The notes under the pieces were generated by a model. It worked only from the letters and a program-made list of their open reading frames with translations. It was not told where the DNA came from and made no database searches. 64,000 bases of DNA from Canicola haemoglobinophilus (GTDB lineage Bacteria; Pseudomonadota; Gammaproteobacteria; Enterobacterales; Pasteurellaceae), in NCBI RefSeq assembly GCF_002015075.1, contig NZ_MUXZ01000006.1, positions 1 to 64,000 of the forward strand, read 5' to 3'. Positions 1-8,002 of this stretch are shown here, in pieces. The position numbers and the translations under genes are program-made. Each line of letters starts with the position of its first letter. The stretch's first letter is position 1.

Positions 1-17
1 AGTAGGTCACCGCCAGG
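1..17 (+). rRNA. rrf: 5S rRNA, 3' end only (first of two tandem copies)
   Basis: The first 17 bases (AGTAGGTCACCGCCAGG) match the conserved 3' end of a gamma-proteobacterial 5S rRNA and align with the end of the complete 5S copy that follows. They differ at a few positions (GGTCACCGCCAGG against GGCCACTGCCAAA). The rest of this copy and the operon lie before the window. Confidence 0.75.
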
Positions 18-24
18 TTTTAAT

Positions 25-72
25 TATTTTGTTAGTTTATTCAAATGAGTGAATTAACAAAATAAATTTTTT
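25..72 (+). terminator. Terminator-like hairpin between the two 5S genes
   Basis: TTTTGTTA (27-34) can pair with TAACAAAA (55-62) and is followed by TAAATTTTTT. It lies between the first 5S end and the second 5S start, so transcription into the second 5S, tRNA-Asp and tRNA-Trp may be partly attenuated. The loop is long (20 nt), so strength is uncertain. Confidence 0.4.
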
Positions 73-185
73 GGCAGCAATAGTGCAGTGGAACCACCTA
101 ATCCCTTGCCGAACTTAGAAGTGAAACGCTGTGACGCCGATGGTAGTGTGGGGTTTCCCCATGTGAGAGTAGGCCACTGCCAAAT
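70..185 (+). rRNA. rrf: 5S rRNA (second tandem copy)
   Basis: Full-length 5S rRNA of about 115 nt. It carries the conserved blocks GCCGAACTTAGAAGTGAAAC and GCCGATGGTAGTGTGGGG, and the terminal stem pairs TTGGCAG near 71 with CTGCCAA near 183. It follows a first 5S 3' end by about 53 nt and is followed directly by tRNA-Asp and tRNA-Trp. Confidence 0.93.
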
Positions 186-197
186 ATCAAATTTAGC

Positions 198-274
198 GGA
201 GTGGTAGTTCAGCTGGTTAGAATACCTGCCTGTCACGCAGGGGGTCGCGGGTTCGAGTCCCGTCCATTCCGCCA
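198..274 (+). tRNA. tRNA-Asp (GTC)
   Basis: A 77-nt cloverleaf with the acceptor stem GGAGTGG/CCATTCC, anticodon loop CTGTCAC giving GTC, T-loop GGTTCGAGTCC and an encoded CCA end. It is a distal tRNA of the rrn operon, 12 nt after the 5S gene. Confidence 0.96.
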
Positions 275-288
275 ATTCCTATCTATCT

Positions 289-364
289 AGGGGCGTAGTT
301 CAATTGGTAGAGCACCGGTCTCCAAAACCGGGTGTTGGGAGTTCGAGCCTCTCCGCCCCTGCCA
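289..364 (+). tRNA. tRNA-Trp (CCA)
   Basis: A 76-nt cloverleaf with the acceptor stem AGGGGCG/CGCCCCT, anticodon loop TCTCCAAAA giving CCA, T-loop AGTTCGAGCCT and an encoded CCA end. The Asp-Trp pair downstream of 5S is the same arrangement as in E. coli rrnC. Confidence 0.96.
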
Positions 365-546
365 TAAATTCATCATCACTATATTTATTAGTATCTTTTT
401 TCTAGATTTTTACTTCATTATTTACATTTTATAAGCGTCTAATTTACTTCATTTCATTTTAAATTTTCTATATAAATTAATTGCACAAATCCTAAAAATA
501 AGTATGATAGCGACTGTTTTTAACTAACTCTTTTTAGGGATGTATT

Positions 547-1881
547 ATGCTTTATTTAGAATTTTTATTTTTACTTTTAATGCTTTATATTGGGAGTCGC
601 TATGGCGGTATTGGATTAGGTGTGGTATCTGGTATTGGCTTGGCGATTGAGGTCTTTATCTTCCGCATGCCTGTAGGTAAAGCTCCAATTGACGTTATGT
701 TAATCATTCTTGCTGTCGTTACTTGTGCATCGGTGCTTGAAGCTGCAGGAGGTCTGAAATTTATGTTGCAGATTGCTGAGCGTGTATTACGTAGTAATCC
801 TAAGCGTGTCACTATTCTTGGACCTTTAGTTACCTATTTTATGACATTTATGTTGGGTACAGGGCATTCTGTTTACTCTATCATGCCAATTATTGGCGAT
901 GTAGCGTTGAAAAATAAAATACGCCCAGAGCGTCCTATGGCAGCAGCATCTGTTGCTTCTCAGCTTGCAATTACCTCTAGCCCATTATCAGCTGCGGTGG
1001 TATTTTATTTAGGAAAAATTACCGCACTTCCTGGTTTTGAACATATTACTTTACTGGATATTATTTGCGTGACAGTGCCTGCAACATTAGCAGGAACTAT
1101 TGCCATGTCCCTTTATAGTTTACGTCGTGGTAAAGAGCTTGAGGATGACAAAGAATATCAACGTCGTTTACAAGATCCTATTTGGCGTGAGCGTATTTTG
1201 AATACCACTAGTACAACATTAAATGAAGAATTGCCTCCAGCCTCTAAGCAGTCAGTATATTTATTCTTACTATCTTTGGTAACTATTGTAATTATCGCAA
1301 TGTTCCCAGAAATTCGTACTATTGGAAATGCACCTAAACCAATCTCAATGTCATTGATCATTCAAATGATGATGTTATGTTTTGGCGGTATTACTCTATT
1401 AGTGACAAAAACAAATCCACAAATTGTACCTAATGGTGTTGTTTTTAAATCAGGCATGGTCGCTGCTATTGCTATTTTTGGAATTGCTTGGATGAGTGAT
1501 ACTTATTTCCAATATGCAATGCCACAATTTAAGGCTGGTATTATTGATATGGTAAAAGCTTATCCTTGGACCTTTGCTTTAGCATTATTTGCTGTTTCAG
1601 TGGTAATTAATAGCCAAGCCGCAACTGCAGTAATGATGTTGCCAGTGGGAATTGAGTTAGGTTTATCGCCAGCATTATTGGTTGGACTAATGGCGGCCAC
1701 TTATGCTTATTTCTTTATTCCTAACTATCCGTCTGATATTGCCACAGTAAACTTTGATGTCACAGGCACGACAAAAATCGGTAAATATTATTTCAACCAT
1801 AGCTTTATGGCGCCAGGTCTTATCGGTGTTGTAACCGCTTGTATCGTTGGTTATCTTGTTGCACAAGTTGTTATTCGTTAA
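547..1881 (+). CDS. dcuB: Anaerobic C4-dicarboxylate transporter DcuB
   Basis: 444 residues, full length for the Dcu family. It is a polytopic inner-membrane protein that exchanges fumarate/aspartate for succinate during fumarate respiration. The N-terminal hydrophobic segments, the TSSPLSAA stretch near residue 148 and the C-terminal FFIPNYPSDIATVNFD motif are typical of DcuA/DcuB; by overall similarity DcuB is the better fit. The ATG follows an AGGGA ribosome site at about 536. It stands alone between tRNA-Trp and the fimbrial cluster, with its own terminator. I saw no convincing FNR box in the 180 bases upstream, although FNR control is usual for the family. Confidence 0.93.
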   Translation: MLYLEFLFLLLMLYIGSRYGGIGLGVVSGIGLAIEVFIFRMPVGKAPIDVMLIILAVVTCASVLEAAGGLKFMLQIAERVLRSNPKRVTILGPLVTYFMTFMLGTGHSVYSIMPIIGDVALKNKIRPERPMAAASVASQLAITSSPLSAAVVFYLGKITALPGFEHITLLDIICVTVPATLAGTIAMSLYSLRRGKELEDDKEYQRRLQDPIWRERILNTTSTTLNEELPPASKQSVYLFLLSLVTIVIIAMFPEIRTIGNAPKPISMSLIIQMMMLCFGGITLLVTKTNPQIVPNGVVFKSGMVAAIAIFGIAWMSDTYFQYAMPQFKAGIIDMVKAYPWTFALALFAVSVVINSQAATAVMMLPVGIELGLSPALLVGLMAATYAYFFIPNYPSDIATVNFDVTGTTKIGKYYFNHSFMAPGLIGVVTACIVGYLVAQVVIR

Positions 1882-1888
1882 TCGGACA

Positions 1889-1935
1889 AAAGTGCGGTCT
1901 ATTAAGAGCGGTATTTGATATTGAATACCGCTTTC
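1889..1935 (+). terminator. dcuB terminator with uptake sequence
   Basis: An uptake core AAGTGCGGT lies directly after the dcuB stop. It is followed by a stem AGCGGTATT (1907-1915) / AATACCGCT (1924-1932) with an 8-nt loop and a short T run. Confidence 0.7.
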
Positions 1936-2144
1936 AAATTTCTCCCCAAATCTTCCTAATTAAAGTAGCTGATTCTGATCTACAACCCAAAACTTTAATT
2001 TTGTGAACTATTTTATTTGTCTATGCAACCATAGAAAATGGTAAATAAAATATTAAATAGGCGGTTTTTTGTCGAAAAAAATCAGGAAAATAAATGCTAT
2101 TTGTCAAGAAAGTGTAAATTAATGGAAAATGAAGTTAAAGCCTC

Positions 2145-2170
2145 TTGATTTTTTTTTTTTTTTTTATAAT
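2145..2170 (+). promoter_or_regulatory. Fimbrial promoter with 17-T tract (probable phase-variable switch)
   Basis: A -35-like TTGATT (2145-2150) runs into an uninterrupted T tract (2149-2165) that ends in a perfect -10 TATAAT (2165-2170). Spacing between the hexamers is 14 bp here, shorter than the preferred 16-18. Slippage that adds two to four T would bring it into the optimum. The rest of 1936-2219 is AT-rich with no ORF. The fimbrial start codon is 50 bp downstream with GGAG at about 2210. Confidence 0.7.
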
Positions 2171-2219
2171 GCCTAATCTTTATGCTTTTTTTTACGTATA
2201 AATATTATAGGAGAAATCA

Positions 2220-2783
2220 ATGAAAAAACTTACCGCACTTGCTCTAATGGGGGCATTATCATCTTTGACTCACTACTCTTTTGCAGCTACGGCAACGCCT
2301 CATGATGGGACGATTAATTTCAATGGCAAAATTGTTGACCAGACTTGTGAAGTTCAAAGTGGAGATAAAAATTTAACTGTAACCTTACCAACCGTTAGTA
2401 AAACTAATTTAAAGAATAAAGGAAATACCGCAGGTGAGACCCCTTTTACTATCCATTTAGAAAAATGCAAAGGAGTCAATGAAAAACAAGGTAATACTGT
2501 TCGTTTATATTTCCTACCTGATAGTGCAAAAATGGATTTAGCCAACAAAGTCTTAAAAAATACTGCTAGAAACCCTGCACAGAATGTCGGTATTCAACTT
2601 ACTACTTCTACTTTAGATGACATTCCGTTAGGAGAAGCTATTAATAAATATATTCAAAGTACAGATAAAGTCGCATTATCTGCAAATGTTGCCCTGAATT
2701 ACAAAGCAAGATATTACGCAACAGGGGTAGCAGGAGCTGGTCCTGTTCAGGCTAGCGTTCAATACAATATCGTTTACGATTAA
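2220..2783 (+). CDS. Major fimbrial subunit (chaperone-usher pilin)
   Basis: 187 residues with a signal peptide (residues 1 to about 23, cleavage after YSFAA). The mature protein starts with a DGTINFNGKI block typical of type 1-like pilins, and two cysteines (in VDQTCEV and LEKCKG) fit the conserved pilin disulfide. The C-terminus ASVQYNIVYD is the hydrophobic donor strand used for polymerisation. It is first in a subunit-chaperone-usher-adhesin cluster behind the poly-T promoter. A hairpin after the stop could keep subunit mRNA in excess. The exact fimbrial family (for example the clusters reported from some nontypeable and aegyptius strains) cannot be settled without comparison. Confidence 0.88.
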   Translation: MKKLTALALMGALSSLTHYSFAATATPHDGTINFNGKIVDQTCEVQSGDKNLTVTLPTVSKTNLKNKGNTAGETPFTIHLEKCKGVNEKQGNTVRLYFLPDSAKMDLANKVLKNTARNPAQNVGIQLTTSTLDDIPLGEAINKYIQSTDKVALSANVALNYKARYYATGVAGAGPVQASVQYNIVYD

Positions 2784-2800
2784 TTCATTTCTTAAACAAG

Positions 2801-2827
2801 ATAAATGAGAGTTTAACTCTCGTTTAT
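2801..2827 (+). terminator. Intercistronic hairpin after the fimbrial subunit
   Basis: Stem ATAAATGAGAG (2801-2811) pairs imperfectly with CTCTCGTTTAT (2817-2827) around a TTTAA loop. It lies between the subunit and chaperone genes. A partial terminator or mRNA 3' stabiliser here is common in pilus operons. Confidence 0.6.
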
Positions 2828-2839
2828 TTTGAGGTTTAT

Positions 2840-3538
2840 ATGAAAAATTGGTTATGGTTTATCCTTTTTTTAGCATCAAGTACCTCGGCAAATATTATTA
2901 TTACAGGAACTCGAGTGGTTTATCCCGCAGAACAAAAATTAGTCAATGTTCAACTTAGTAATGAAACCGACCGCCCTGCCTTGATGCAAGCTTGGATTGA
3001 TGATGGTGATGAGTTTAGCTCTCCGTCTACTCTTTCAGGCGAGCGAGTGCCTTTTATTATTGTTCCTCCAGTGGCAAGAATGGAAGCGAATGAGGGGCAA
3101 GCTTTGCGAATTGCTTATACAGGTGCGAAATCTCTTCCTGTCGATAGAGAAAGTTTGTTTTATTTGAATGTGTTAGACATTCCGCCTAAGCCAAAACAAA
3201 ATGAACAGGGAAGTAATAATTATTTGCAAATTTCATTACGTTCTCGCATTAAATTGTTTTATCGTCCGAAACTTGCAATGCCAATTGATGAGGCTTACGG
3301 TAAAGTGCAATGGTCTTTGCAGAAAAATGGTTTGCTTATTGAAAATCCAACCCCTTATTACATTACGTTTACGGGAGCATTGGTTAATAATAAACCGATT
3401 GGCTACATAGGTATGGTGGCACCTTTTGCTAATCTTGAAGTGAAAACAAAAGCAAAACTGCATAAAGGTCAGAAACTTACCTATAGCATTATTAACGATT
3501 ACGGTGGCGATTATCAACAAGACACAATAATAAACTAA
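2840..3538 (+). CDS. Periplasmic fimbrial chaperone (PapD/FimC family)
   Basis: 232 residues with a signal peptide ending near residue 17 (STSA). It has two immunoglobulin-like domains. The invariant Arg near the mature N-terminus (GTRVVYPA), the signature LPxDRESLFYLNVLDIPP near residues 97-114, and the SRIKLFYRP strand with the conserved Lys are all present. Those Arg and Lys residues anchor the subunit C-terminus during donor-strand complementation. GAGG lies 5 bases before the ATG. The stop is separated by one base from the usher ATG (TAATATG), indicating translational coupling. Confidence 0.93.
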   Translation: MKNWLWFILFLASSTSANIIITGTRVVYPAEQKLVNVQLSNETDRPALMQAWIDDGDEFSSPSTLSGERVPFIIVPPVARMEANEGQALRIAYTGAKSLPVDRESLFYLNVLDIPPKPKQNEQGSNNYLQISLRSRIKLFYRPKLAMPIDEAYGKVQWSLQKNGLLIENPTPYYITFTGALVNNKPIGYIGMVAPFANLEVKTKAKLHKGQKLTYSIINDYGGDYQQDTIIN

Positions 3539-3539
3539 T

Positions 3540-6058
3540 ATGAAGAAATTAAGACTAACTCCCCTCGCACTTTTATTGCCTTGTTGCTTAGTGAACAATT
3601 TGTTCGCAAGTAATGATGTGGCAAATGATAATGTTGAGTTTGATCCTGCTTTTTTGCGTGGTAATGAAAATAATACGATTGATATTACACGCTTTCAAGG
3701 CAAAAACTCAATTGCCCCAGGGAGTTATCTCGAAATTGATGTCTATGTAAATAATGAGAAAAAAGGCACATCAGATCTGATTTTTAGACAAGATGAAAAT
3801 GATGAAGTACATCTTTGTTTAACCGAGCAACTGATGGATATTTTTGATTTAAAAAATAGCAGTTATCAATTTGATCATGCCAAGCTCGCAGATGTTGCTC
3901 AATGTATTAATACAGAGAAAGCAATTAAAGATAGTCATGTCCATTTTGATTTAGCAAAATTTCGTCTTGATTTGACTTTGCCACAAGCATTAACGAATCG
4001 CCGTCCAGTTGGTTATACCTCGCCTAAATTATGGCAAAACGGTATTCCAGCATTATTTGTAAATTATAATCTAAATTACTACCGCTCTTTTTTGTCAAAT
4101 GCTTCGCCTATCTCAAGCCTTTATTTAGGTGTGCGAGGAGGGCTGAATTATGCAGGCTTTTCTTTAGTACATACAGGATCGAAAGCTTGGCAAAGAACAA
4201 AAAGTTTCACAGATGTGGATAAAAAATATCAAAGCGTTGAGACCTATTTACGCAAAGCTGTTCCAACCTTGAAATCAGAAATATTGATTGGCGATATTGG
4301 AACGTCTGGTCATTTATTAGACGGTTTTAGCTTGAGAGGTATTCGTTTAGGCTCTGATGATCGAGTTCTACCGACCAGCCAACAAGGCTATGCACCCGTA
4401 GTACAAGGCATTGCGAAAAGTAATGCACTGGTAACCATAAAACAAGGGGGATATGTTATTTCCCAAGTCAACGTACCAGCAGGACCGTTTTTAATTGATG
4501 ATTTATATCCTAGTGCGAGCGAGGGGGATTTAGAAGTAGAAATCACGGAAAGTAACGGCGAAAAACGCCAGTTTGTCGTGCCTTTTGCTAGCCTTGTACA
4601 GCTCGTTCGTCCAAATCAATTCAAATATCAATTGGCTTATGGCGATTTTCGTTACGGCTCAAAAGTGTATCACGACAGAGTTTTCCAAGGGCAGTTGCAA
4701 TACGGCTTGATGAACAATCTTACGCTAAACAGCGGTCTAAGTTTAAACAAAAACTATAAAGCCTATTTGTTGGGATTTGGTTTGAATACCAAGCTCGGTG
4801 CTTTTGTCCTTGATGGAACTTATTCCGATGCAAAGCTAAATCAAGATCGTTTTAAAGGTTATAGTGTGCGTGCAAGCTATAGTGTTAAAGTCGCACCGAC
4901 AGATACTTTTGTAACGCTGGCGACTTATCGTTATTCTTCCCGTAACTTTTATACACTGACTGAAACTGTAGTAACTAATAATAGAACGGTCAATAATACG
5001 GGAAGCATTAGTTTATATAATCAAATAACCTATCGCCCAAAAAACCAATTTCAAATTACCCTTAGTCAAGGATTTGGCGATAAATTGGGTAGGCTCTATT
5101 TTCAGACGTCAACCAAGACCTTTTGGCGTTCAAAAAACAAACAACGCCAGCTCAGTTTGTCTTATTCTAATAACATAGGTAACTTTAACTATCATCTAGG
5201 CACAAGTTATAGCAAAGAGCTTTTTGGTAGGAAATATGCAGAATTTTATTTGAACATCTCAGTTCCATTTGCAACCAATCACGACTTAAGTGCAAGTTAT
5301 TATTCCGCACAAAATAATCGATCATTGCAGGCTGATATTTCAGGTAGATTGGGACAAGATACGAGTTATAGCCTTGGTGTATCAAGCAACCAAGATAAAT
5401 ATCGCAATATTAACTTCAATGTGGGATATGGTGCACGCTATGCAGACATCAATATTAATGCAAGTGCGGATAATCAAAGAAATCGTCAGTTTTCAACTAA
5501 TTTATCGGGGCAGCTATTTTACACCCATATGGACTAACCTTAAGTCAAACACTAGGCGATACGTTTGCAATCGTTCGAGCTAAAGGGGCGACAGGGGCTA
5601 CAATCAATGGGTTGACAAATCAACAAATTGATATTTTTGGTAATGGTGTCATGCCTTATTTATCCCCTTACACTCGTAATTATATTTCCCTTGACCCAGA
5701 GAAATTGCCACTAAACGTAGAATTTAAATCTACGGCAAAAGAGGTTATTCCTAAGGCTTATGGTGTGATGTTCGTTAATTTTGATACACAACTAAATTCG
5801 CTGGTGTTATTTGATATAAAAACAAAGAGCGGTCAGCCTATACCGCTAGGCACAGAAGCTTTTGATCAAAATGGAAATTTAGTGGGTTATATTGTACAAG
5901 GGGGACAACTTTTCGCTTCCTATCTCAAACAAACCACAGGCAAAATAACCTTAGCGTGGGGAGAAGAGAAACAATCTTGTACATTTGATTATAAATTAGA
6001 TAACTCAACGGATTTAAACAACAATAACGTTCAAAGCAAACAGGTTCAGTGTCAATAG
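3540..6058 (+). pseudogene. Fimbrial outer-membrane usher, 1-base frameshift
   Basis: A FimD/PapC-type usher: signal peptide (LLLPCCLVNNLFA), N-terminal domain with FDPAFLRG, a plug/barrel core and C-terminal domains. The first frame ends early at 5535-5537 after 665 residues. Usher sequence continues in the -1 frame from about 5510 (HPYGLTLSQTLGDTF, then AKGATGATING) to the stop at 6058, giving about 840 residues in total, the normal usher length. The lesion lies in the run TCGGGGCAG at 5505-5513; one additional G would restore the reading NLSGAAILHPYG. As read, the C-terminal domains needed for subunit handover are lost, so fimbriae would not assemble. It could be a sequencing error or a reversible 4/5-G change. 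Confidence 0.85.
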
Positions 6059-6092
6059 GCAGGCGTTATTGATGAACAACGGAGATTTCAAA

Positions 6093-7238
6093 GTGAAAAA
6101 ATATTTTTTTGTGTTGGGTTGTTTATTTTTCGCCCTGTTTCAGCGGGAGGTGTGGGCTAATAGAGCATTTCCTCAGAATATGACAATTCCTATTAAGAAC
6201 GTAGATGTGAGTTATACGGGACGGCAAATTCAAGAGAGAGGAAATATAGTTAGTAACGGTTTCACAGTAATAAACAATAGAGCTGTAGAACTTGATGCTG
6301 ATACAGAATTTAGATATGCCATTGATTATAAACATACGGGAGTTATCAAAAAGTGTGGAACTTATGATGACTACACTCTTTTTTGTTTTAAGAACTATCC
6401 AAATGTCGGAATAGTATTAGAGGGTGGCTCCGATGGTGAATATGACAATAAAGTCAATGAAAATGCGGGGAATAATAGATTTCGTATGTACGCAGAAAAC
6501 TATTTAGGCGGTATTGCACTTTATCCAACACATGAATCACAGGCTGGAGGTGCAGGAGCAAACCAAAGAATATACGATTTAGGTATATCTGCTAAAATTG
6601 TTTTGTTGAAGGAATTAACACAAGATATTACTATTCCTCAAATGTTTATTGGAACCGTGAATGTTTCATTTTGTGATTATAGTAGTGATCCTAATAATTC
6701 TAGTTTATGTTATTACAACTATGAATATGAAGGAACAACACCAGTAGGATATGTTTCTATCAGTGGCTTTAAGCTAAAACACATACCGAAAACCTGTTCA
6801 ATTACAGGCAATAAAGATATTACCGTTAATTTAAAACCTGTTTTTAAACGTGAGTTTAAAAATAACGGTGATGAAATTTTAGGCGGAGCAACAAAGATAG
6901 GTTTAAAATGTTCAAATGTGGTGGAGAAACTTTATGTTACCTTTGAAGACGCCAATAATCCAAATAATACGACAAATGTATTAACAACAAAAGGTGGTGC
7001 TCAAAAAGTTGGGATTGTGTTAAAACGTACGGGGCCTTCAGGGAAAACCACTGTAACTTATGGAAAACACCCAACGGATCTCAACCCTAGACATGTAAAG
7101 GATATCAAAAATAAATTGCTGGTTGCTCAGAAACAGACCGCACCATCTTTAAATCTAGAGGCTTACTATAAACGTTTGGGCGATATAAAACCCGGAAATG
7201 TAGAAGCACGAGCAACAATAAAATTCACGTATGAATAA
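6093..7238 (+). CDS. Fimbrial tip adhesin / minor subunit
   Basis: About 381 residues from a GTG start at 6093, which has GGAG 8 bases upstream and gives a clean signal peptide (KKYFFVLGCLFFALF, cleavage near EVWA). TTG 6069 and ATG 6072 in the same frame lack this. The length and arrangement, an N-terminal lectin-like half and a C-terminal pilin domain from about residue 235 (KTCSITGNKDITVNLKPV), fit a two-domain tip adhesin such as FimH/HifE. The receptor cannot be predicted. It is last in the fimbrial cluster. N-terminal residues resemble no family I recognise. Confidence 0.75.
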   Translation: MKKYFFVLGCLFFALFQREVWANRAFPQNMTIPIKNVDVSYTGRQIQERGNIVSNGFTVINNRAVELDADTEFRYAIDYKHTGVIKKCGTYDDYTLFCFKNYPNVGIVLEGGSDGEYDNKVNENAGNNRFRMYAENYLGGIALYPTHESQAGGAGANQRIYDLGISAKIVLLKELTQDITIPQMFIGTVNVSFCDYSSDPNNSSLCYYNYEYEGTTPVGYVSISGFKLKHIPKTCSITGNKDITVNLKPVFKREFKNNGDEILGGATKIGLKCSNVVEKLYVTFEDANNPNNTTNVLTTKGGAQKVGIVLKRTGPSGKTTVTYGKHPTDLNPRHVKDIKNKLLVAQKQTAPSLNLEAYYKRLGDIKPGNVEARATIKFTYE

Positions 7239-7375
7239 TATTAAAGAGCGGTGATTTTTTTGAAAAATTCTGTACTGGTATAAATTGCTAATTTAATAAT
7301 ATGACTAGAAAAAAATGCGAGCAAGGGGTATCATTTCTGATAATTTTACTCAAGTATTATCAGGAATATTGATTT

Positions 7376-7546
7376 ATGCAGATTACTATCTCAGACGTTG
7401 CACAAGCCCATTTTCGCCGTCTTTTAGCCCAGCAAGAAGAGGGTACAAATATCCGAATTTTCGTAGTCAAGCCGGGAACGCCCCATGCTGAATGTGGCGT
7501 CTCTTATTGCCCTAAAAGTGCGGTCGAGTTGACCGATACACCATGA
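7376..7546 (+). pseudogene. Truncated 5' copy of nfuA
   Basis: 56 codons from ATG 7376 to TGA 7544 encode a protein beginning MQITISDVAQAHFRRLL, nearly identical to the first 55 residues of the complete NfuA at 26878-27459. Similarity extends upstream to about 7303 in non-coding DNA (CTCAAGTATTATCAGGAATA before both starts). It stops at DT, where a palindromic repeat patch begins. The C-terminal CxxC Fe-S domain is missing, so it should be non-functional. Unlike the full gene, it has an uptake core AAGTGCGGT (7515-7525 region) within the coding part, where the complete copy reads AAAATGCAGTTG. Confidence 0.85.
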
Positions 7547-7549
7547 TAG

Positions 7550-7850
7550 CGCCAGTGTCCTCACTGGTTTTTTTATAACTTTCATCGCTGTCGCCCCTGT
7601 TCTCTCTTCGCTGTCGCCCGTGTCCTCACGGGTGACCAAGATCAAAAATGCTGGCGCTCGTGTCTCACAAGTGTCCAAAACTTTCCAAATTACCACCGCA
7701 CTTTAGGCAAAAAAAGCACCAGTGAGGACACTGGCGTTATCAGGATGTGCAGCTAGCGCACTTTAACCCGTAGGGTGCGCTTTAGCGCACCATTATCAAA
7801 CACATTAATTTAATCGGTGCGCTGAAGCGCATCCTACTAAAAAGGAAATC
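7550..7850. repeat. Cluster of small palindromic intergenic repeats
   Basis: Three related dyads share the pattern CCxGTG-TCCT-CACxGG: CCAGTGTCCTCACTGG near 7552, CCCGTGTCCTCACGGG near 7617, and the complement CCAGTGAGGACACTGG near 7718. Two copies of CGCTGTCGCCC also lie here. A second family follows: TAGGGTGCGCTTTAGCGCACC near 7771 (shown shortened, centre TTT) and its inverted partner GGTGCGCTGAAGCGCATCC near 7817. An uptake core lies at about 7695. No coding signal is seen. These look like REP/dyad-type elements filling the site after the nfuA fragment. Confidence 0.7.
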
Positions 7851-7852
7851 TT

Positions 7853-8002
7853 ATGAGCTATCCATTTATCAATCTTGAAAAATCCACGAAAGCAGAACTT
7901 ATCGAACACTTAAAGTATGGATACGAGCGCCATCAGAGGATTTTAGTTTTAAGGACGTTTCATTACTTCAAAGAATTCTTCATTCGTTTTTGCCATCATT
8001 AG
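7853..8002 (+). CDS. Short ORF of unknown function, possibly a gene remnant
   Basis: ATG 7853 preceded by AAAGGAAAT opens 49 codons starting MSYPFINLEKSTKAEL. The first 32 or so codons lie in intergenic DNA and look protein-like; the last 17 run over the 3' end of rho on the other strand and are unlikely to be original coding sequence. It may be the head of a gene truncated when this site was rearranged. I do not recognise the family. Confidence 0.25.
   Translation: MSYPFINLEKSTKAELIEHLKYGYERHQRILVLRTFHYFKEFFIRFCHH

Noticed and set aside
2185..2193. A second, shorter T run (about 9) after the fimbrial -10
   Set aside because: It lies in the untranslated leader and does not alter promoter spacing; less likely to be a switch.
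7424..7696. A 90-codon minus-strand frame through the repeat patch
   Set aside because: It reads through palindromes and the nfuA fragment in antisense; low complexity and no start site.
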